Shown here piece after piece: positions 60,364 through 64,000 of a stretch of DNA of 64,000 nt. A program made the translations under genes and the position numbers. The DNA lies in the NCBI RefSeq assembly GCF_024758505.1, contig NZ_CP077970.1, positions 372,001-436,000 of the forward strand, in the 5' to 3' direction. A model generated the notes under the pieces. It made no database searches. It saw nothing but the letters and a program-made list of their open reading frames with translations, and was not told the DNA's origin. Source of the stretch: Bradyrhizobium arachidis. Its GTDB lineage: Bacteria; Pseudomonadota; Alphaproteobacteria; Rhizobiales; Xanthobacteraceae. Each line of letters begins with the position of its first letter. The first letter of the stretch is position 1.

Positions 60364-61659
60364 TCACGGCCGCGTCTGTCCGGTGCCGTGGACGCGGTAC
60401 TTGAAGCTCGTCAACTGCTCGGCCCCGACAGGGCCGCGCGCATGGAATTTTCCGGTGGCAATGCCGATCTCGGCGCCAAAACCGAACTCGCCACCATCGG
60501 CGAACTGCGTCGATGCGTTGTGCAGCACGATCGCGGAATCGACCTCGCTGAGGAATTTTTGCGCGGCGGCTTCATCCTGGCTCACGATCGCATCGGTGTG
60601 GTGCGAGCCGTGATTCTGGATGTGCGCGATCGCGCCATTGACGCCGTCGACCACTTTCGCGGCGATGATCGCGTCGAGGTACTCGGTGTCCCAATCATCT
60701 TCGGACGCGGCCTTCACGCGCGCATCGGCGTGCTGCACGGTCTCGTCGCCGCGCACTTCGCAGCCGGCATCGATCAGCATTGCGACCAGCGGCTTCAGCT
60801 TGGTCGCGCTAGCTGCGCGATCGACCAGCAGCGTCTCGGCGGCGCCGCAGACGCCGGTGCGACGCATTTTTGCGTTGAGCACGATCGACTTCGCCATGTC
60901 GAGATCGGCGCTCGCGTCGACATAGACGTGGTTGACGCCTTCGAGATGCGCGAAGACAGGTACGCGTGCCTCGGCTTCGACGCGTGCGACGAGGCTTTTG
61001 CCGCCGCGCGGCACGATCACGTCGATTGCGCCGTTCAATCCGGACAGCATCATGCCGACCGCCGCGCGGTCGCGCGTCGGCACCAGCGTGATCGCAGCTT
61101 CGGGCAGGGCCGCTTCGCGCAGGCCCTGCGTCAGGCAATCATGGATCGCGCGGCAGGAGCGGAAGCTGTCGGAGCCGCCGCGCAGGATCACGGCGTTGCC
61201 GGCCTTCAGGCAGAGCACACCGGCATCCGCCGCGACGTTCGGCCGGCTCTCGAAGATCACGCCGACGACGCCGAGCGGCACGCGGACGCGCTCGATGGTC
61301 ATGCCGTTCGGCCGCTGCCAGCTCTCGGTCACGGTGCCGATCGGATCGGCAATGCCGCGGACGATCGCGATGCCCTCGGCCATGCCTTCGACGCGCGCCG
61401 GCGTCAGCGCCAGGCGATCGATGAAGGCGGAGGTCGCGTCGCCGCTCGCGCGGGCTTCGGCGACATCCTCGGCATTGGCCGCGAGAATGGCCGCCGCATT
61501 GGCGCGAATGGCCCGCTCCATCGCCTCCAGCGCCCGGTTCTTCTGCTCGGCCGGTGCCAGCGCCAGCACGCGCGCCGCAGCGCGGGCACGCGAGGCGAGG
61601 TCGGACATGAGCACCTGAAGATCGGCGGTGCCGTCGAGGGCTTTGAGGGGGGCGGCCAT
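60364..61659 (-). CDS. proA: Gamma-glutamyl phosphate reductase
   Basis: ProA reduces glutamyl-5-phosphate to the semialdehyde in proline synthesis. The 431-residue protein has the catalytic cysteine Cys271 in [13 protein letters not shown] and the aldehyde-dehydrogenase-like NADP domain ([35 protein letters not shown]). It follows proB after a 215-base gap that contains a CGGAATC palindrome. Confidence 0.96.
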   Translation of the reverse strand: MAAPLKALDGTADLQVLMSDLASRARAAARVLALAPAEQKNRALEAMERAIRANAAAILAANAEDVAEARASGDATSAFIDRLALTPARVEGMAEGIAIVRGIADPIGTVTESWQRPNGMTIERVRVPLGVVGVIFESRPNVAADAGVLCLKAGNAVILRGGSDSFRSCRAIHDCLTQGLREAALPEAAITLVPTRDRAAVGMMLSGLNGAIDVIVPRGGKSLVARVEAEARVPVFAHLEGVNHVYVDASADLDMAKSIVLNAKMRRTGVCGAAETLLVDRAASATKLKPLVAMLIDAGCEVRGDETVQHADARVKAASEDDWDTEYLDAIIAAKVVDGVNGAIAHIQNHGSHHTDAIVSQDEAAAQKFLSEVDSAIVLHNASTQFADGGEFGFGAEIGIATGKFHARGPVGAEQLTSFKYRVHGTGQTRP

Positions 61660-61783
61660 AGCGGTTGAACCTTCTGCTAAGGCGGTGTCCTAGCACGGAA
61701 ATCCCGCATTTGCGAAGGGCGGGACGGGTATGGCTGAGCTTCAGCGAGCGGGCAATGGCTGGGCCAATGGCCTAGCCCTCGGC

Positions 61784-61863
61784 GTCATTCCTGGGCGATG
61801 CGAAGCATCGAACCCGGAATCTCGAGATTCCGGGCCTGGTCCTGCGGACCATCCCGGAATGAC
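61784..61863. repeat. CGGAATC-type palindromic repeat, copy 4
   Basis: The left arm GTCATTCC (61784-61791) and right arm GGAATGAC (61856-61863) are inverted, with GAACCCGGAATCTCGAGATTCC in the core as in copy 1. It is in the gap between proB and proA, 11 bases after the proB stop. Confidence 0.85.
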
Positions 61864-61874
61864 TGAGCCTTGCG

Positions 61875-62996
61875 CTACCCGCCCACCACCAGATCATCCC
61901 GGTGGATCATCTCGGACCTTCCGCTGATGCCCAGAATGGCCATCACATCAGGCGAGGAGCGGCCCTTGATCCGTTCGGCATCGTCGGCGTCATAGGCGAT
62001 CAGGCCGCGGCCGATCTCGCGGGTGTCGGGGCCGCGCACGATCACGGCGTCTCCGCGGGCGAACTCGCCCTCGACCTTGATCACACCCGCCGGCAGCAAG
62101 CTCGCGCCCGCCCGCAATGCCCTGACTGCGCCGGCATCGATGGTCAGCGTGCCCTTCGGCTCCAGCGAGCCCGCGATCCAGCGTTTTCGCGAGGTCACGG
62201 GATTGGCGGGCGTCAAAAACCAGGTGCAGCGGCCGCCATCGGCGATCGCCTGCAAGGGATGCTCGATCTTGCCGGACGCGATCAGCATATGCGTGCCGCC
62301 TGTCGTGGCGATTTTTGCCGCCTCGACCTTGGTGCGCATGCCGCCGCGCGACAGTTCGGACTCGGCGTCGCCAGCCACCGCCTCGATGTCAGAGGAAATG
62401 CTGTCGACGACCGGGATCAGTTTTGCGTTCGGATTGTTTTTGGGCGGCGAGTCGTAGAGGCCGTCGATGTCGGACAGCAGCACGAGCAGATCGGCGCTCG
62501 CCATGGTGGCGACGCGCGCGGCGAGACGGTCATTGTCGCCGTAGCGGATCTCGTTGGTGGCGACCGTATCGTTCTCGTTGATCACGGGGATCGCGCGCCA
62601 CTCCAGAAGCTTGCCGATGGTGGAGCGCGCATTGAGATAGCGGCGGCGCTCCTCGGTGTCCTGCAGCGTCACCAGAATCTGGCCCGCGCCGATGCCGTGA
62701 TCGCCGAGCACCTCCGACCAGATCCGCGCCAGCGCGATCTGCCCGACGGCGGCTGCGGCCTGGCTCTCTTCCAGTTTCAGCGGGCCACGCGGCAGCTTGA
62801 GCTTGCTGCGGCCGAGCGCGATCGAGCCTGACGACACGATCAGGACGTCACGTCCCTCGCGATGCAGCTTTGCGAGGTCGGCGGCAAGCGCGGCGAGCCA
62901 GGACGCGCGCACCTCGCCGGCGTCGGAATCGACCAGCAGGGCCGAGCCGACCTTGACGACGATACGGCGGAATTGACTGAGTTCGGGGCTGGCCAT
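61875..62996 (-). CDS. proB: Glutamate 5-kinase
   Basis: ProB phosphorylates glutamate for proline synthesis. The 373-residue protein has the amino-acid kinase domain ([72 protein letters not shown]) and a C-terminal PUA domain (about 285-365, [29 protein letters not shown]). In many alphaproteobacteria the obg gene lies just upstream; here the upstream neighbour is a divergent solute-binding protein gene, so obg is not next to proB. Confidence 0.96.
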   Translation of the reverse strand: MASPELSQFRRIVVKVGSALLVDSDAGEVRASWLAALAADLAKLHREGRDVLIVSSGSIALGRSKLKLPRGPLKLEESQAAAAVGQIALARIWSEVLGDHGIGAGQILVTLQDTEERRRYLNARSTIGKLLEWRAIPVINENDTVATNEIRYGDNDRLAARVATMASADLLVLLSDIDGLYDSPPKNNPNAKLIPVVDSISSDIEAVAGDAESELSRGGMRTKVEAAKIATTGGTHMLIASGKIEHPLQAIADGGRCTWFLTPANPVTSRKRWIAGSLEPKGTLTIDAGAVRALRAGASLLPAGVIKVEGEFARGDAVIVRGPDTREIGRGLIAYDADDAERIKGRSSPDVMAILGISGRSEMIHRDDLVVGG

Positions 62997-63181
62997 GGCG
63001 CTTGGGACGAATTGCTCTGAATTGGGAGCGGCGGAGCGACAACGCGGCGCCGATGCGTGCTTTTGCAGCAGGACGGTGGCCGGCGCAAGGCGGCAGGGCC
63101 GGTAAAAGGAGCCAGCAAATAGGCCGAACGGCGCTCTTGTCGGTGGCCGCCGGGCCAGTCTATGGCTCGGAGATCAATAAC

Positions 63182-63197
63182 AGGGAGGATGCACGTG
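63182..63197 (+). promoter_or_regulatory. Ribosome binding site that selects the GTG start
   Basis: AGGGAGG at 63182-63188 is six bases from the GTG at 63195. An ATG at 63189 in the same frame directly abuts the motif, leaving no spacing, so the GTG is the better start. Confidence 0.6.
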
Positions 63198-64000
63198 GAT
63201 CGCCGCAGCTTCATCGCCGGAGGCCTCTCGCTGCCATGGCTGGCGCAGGCCGGCGGCGCGCAGGCCCAGTCCGGCCCGCTGACCAAAATCATCTTCCCAT
63301 TCTCGGCGGGTGCCGGCGGCGACACGCTATGTCGGCTGGTGGCGCCGCATCTGGCGTCACAGCTCGAGCGCACCGTGATCGTGGAGAACCGCACCGGCGG
63401 CGACGGTCTGATCGGCATCAAGGCGGTGAAGGGCGCCAACCCGGATGGCGCCACCATTCTGGTGACGACGGGTCCCACCATGTATCTGCTGCCGATGGTG
63501 GAGACGACGCCGAGTTTCGACACGGCGAAGGACTTCGTTCCGGTGTCGCAGCTGGCGCGCTTCGAATTCGCGCTCGTGGTGAGCCCATCGATCCAGGTGA
63601 CGGACTTCAAGAGCTTCGTCGCCTGGCTGAAGGCGCATCCGGACAAGACGTCGTTCGGCGTGCCGAGCAACGGCACCATTCCGCATTTCACCGGCTCGAA
63701 GCTGGAGAAGGATCTCGGCATTCCCCTCACGCGCGTGCCGTATCGCGGCACTGCGCCGATCATCACTGATCTGATCGGCGGTCATATTCCCTTCGGCATC
63801 ACCACGCTGGCCGATGCCGTTCCGCAGCACCGCGCCAAGGGTGTGAGGATTCTCGCGGTCTCGAGCGCAGAGCGCTCGCCATTCGTGCCCGAGGTGGCGA
63901 CGTTCAAGGAGAGCGGCATCGATCTCGTGGCGGACGGCTGGTACGGCATGTGGCTTCCCGCCGGCAGCCCGCCGGATTTTGCCGCAAAGCTCAGCGCCGC
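63195..64000 (+). CDS. Tripartite tricarboxylate-type (Bug family) solute-binding protein, partial
   Basis: The reading frame is open to the end of the window (268 codons visible) and the C-terminus is cut off; the family length is about 320. The N-terminus RRSFIAGG followed by LSLPWLAQAGGAQAQS is a twin-arginine or Sec-type signal ending near AQAQS. The mature part begins PLTKIIFPFSAGAGGDTLCRLVAP, the hallmark of Bug/TctC-like periplasmic proteins that bind carboxylates. VENRTGGDGLIGIKAVKGANPDGATILV, VPYRGTAPIITDLIGGHIPFGITTLADA and VRILAVSSAERSPFVPEVATFKESG agree with the family. No transporter membrane genes are visible here. The ligand is unknown. Confidence 0.85.
   Translation, partial: MDRRSFIAGGLSLPWLAQAGGAQAQSGPLTKIIFPFSAGAGGDTLCRLVAPHLASQLERTVIVENRTGGDGLIGIKAVKGANPDGATILVTTGPTMYLLPMVETTPSFDTAKDFVPVSQLARFEFALVVSPSIQVTDFKSFVAWLKAHPDKTSFGVPSNGTIPHFTGSKLEKDLGIPLTRVPYRGTAPIITDLIGGHIPFGITTLADAVPQHRAKGVRILAVSSAERSPFVPEVATFKESGIDLVADGWYGMWLPAGSPPDFAAKLSA

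Noticed and set aside
63189..63191. ATG as start of the truncated solute-binding protein
   Set aside because: It touches the AGGGAGG motif directly, so the GTG six bases downstream is better placed.

Overview
This is a high-G+C chromosomal window made almost entirely of core housekeeping genes. Protein sequences, gene order and the set of palindromic intergenic repeats point to an alphaproteobacterium of the Bradyrhizobium/Rhodopseudomonas group, most likely Bradyrhizobium. Supporting signs are the cytochrome c maturation order ccmA-ccmB-ccmC-ccmD-ccmG (cycVWZXY in Bradyrhizobium) divergent from aconitase, the mdh-sucCD-sucAB-lpdA block, an F1 operon without F0 genes, and a CtrA-type site that contains a CcrM-type GANTC sequence. 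I see no tRNA, rRNA, CRISPR array, insertion sequence, prophage or integrated island.

Layout. 1-4.1 kb (minus): ffh-rpsP-rimM-trmD-rplS, coupling protein targeting, ribosomal proteins and tRNA/ribosome maturation. 4.4-13.2 kb: a Tat-exported metallo-beta-lactamase-fold hydrolase, two secreted proteins (GyrI-like and SIMPL), dapF-mtaB, a DUF2336 protein, an RluA pseudouridine synthase, ftsY and a YciB/IspZ membrane protein. 13.4-16.4 kb (minus): the cytochrome c maturation operon. 16.6-19.3 kb: acnA. 19.7-23.0 kb: DUF1223, DUF2794, a GNAT acetyltransferase and a Bax-inhibitor-1 family protein. 23.3-27.3 kb: a YbbA/YbbP-like ABC exporter divergent from a TesA-like esterase. 27.4-29.3 kb: thpR and zapE. 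29.5-40.6 kb (plus): the lower TCA cycle block mdh, sucC, DUF1579 gene, sucD, sucA, odhB, SDR gene, lpdA, small membrane protein. 40.8-45.5 kb: DUF4337 protein, xerC divergent from priA, rlpA. 46.2-51.3 kb: atpHAGDC. 51.5-53.2 kb: a membrane class III cyclase. 53.3-63.0 kb (minus): proB-proA-nadD-rsfS-rlmH-envC-ctpA-yibQ-rppH-rppH. 63.2 kb to the end: a truncated Tat/Bug-type solute-binding protein.

Functional themes are central carbon and energy metabolism (aconitase, 2-oxoglutarate dehydrogenase, succinyl-CoA synthetase, malate dehydrogenase, F1-ATPase, cytochrome c maturation), protein targeting by SRP (ffh and ftsY both present), RNA modification and turnover (trmD, mtaB, RluA, rlmH, thpR, two rppH) and envelope/division (rlpA, envC, ctpA, yibQ, zapE, yciB).

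The window does not show an obviously new defence, mobile or secondary-metabolism system. The most interesting signals are regulatory and structural: a family of palindromic elements just 3' of many genes, some inside operons and one that supplies the C-terminus of RimM; a CtrA/GANTC composite site near rlpA; an Irr-box-like palindrome between acnA and the cyc operon; a minus-strand structured RNA candidate with mutually exclusive hairpins at 20.53-20.64 kb; a class III cyclase with a triplicated Cys-containing periplasmic module; and uncharacterised genes placed inside the sucCD and odhB-lpdA units.
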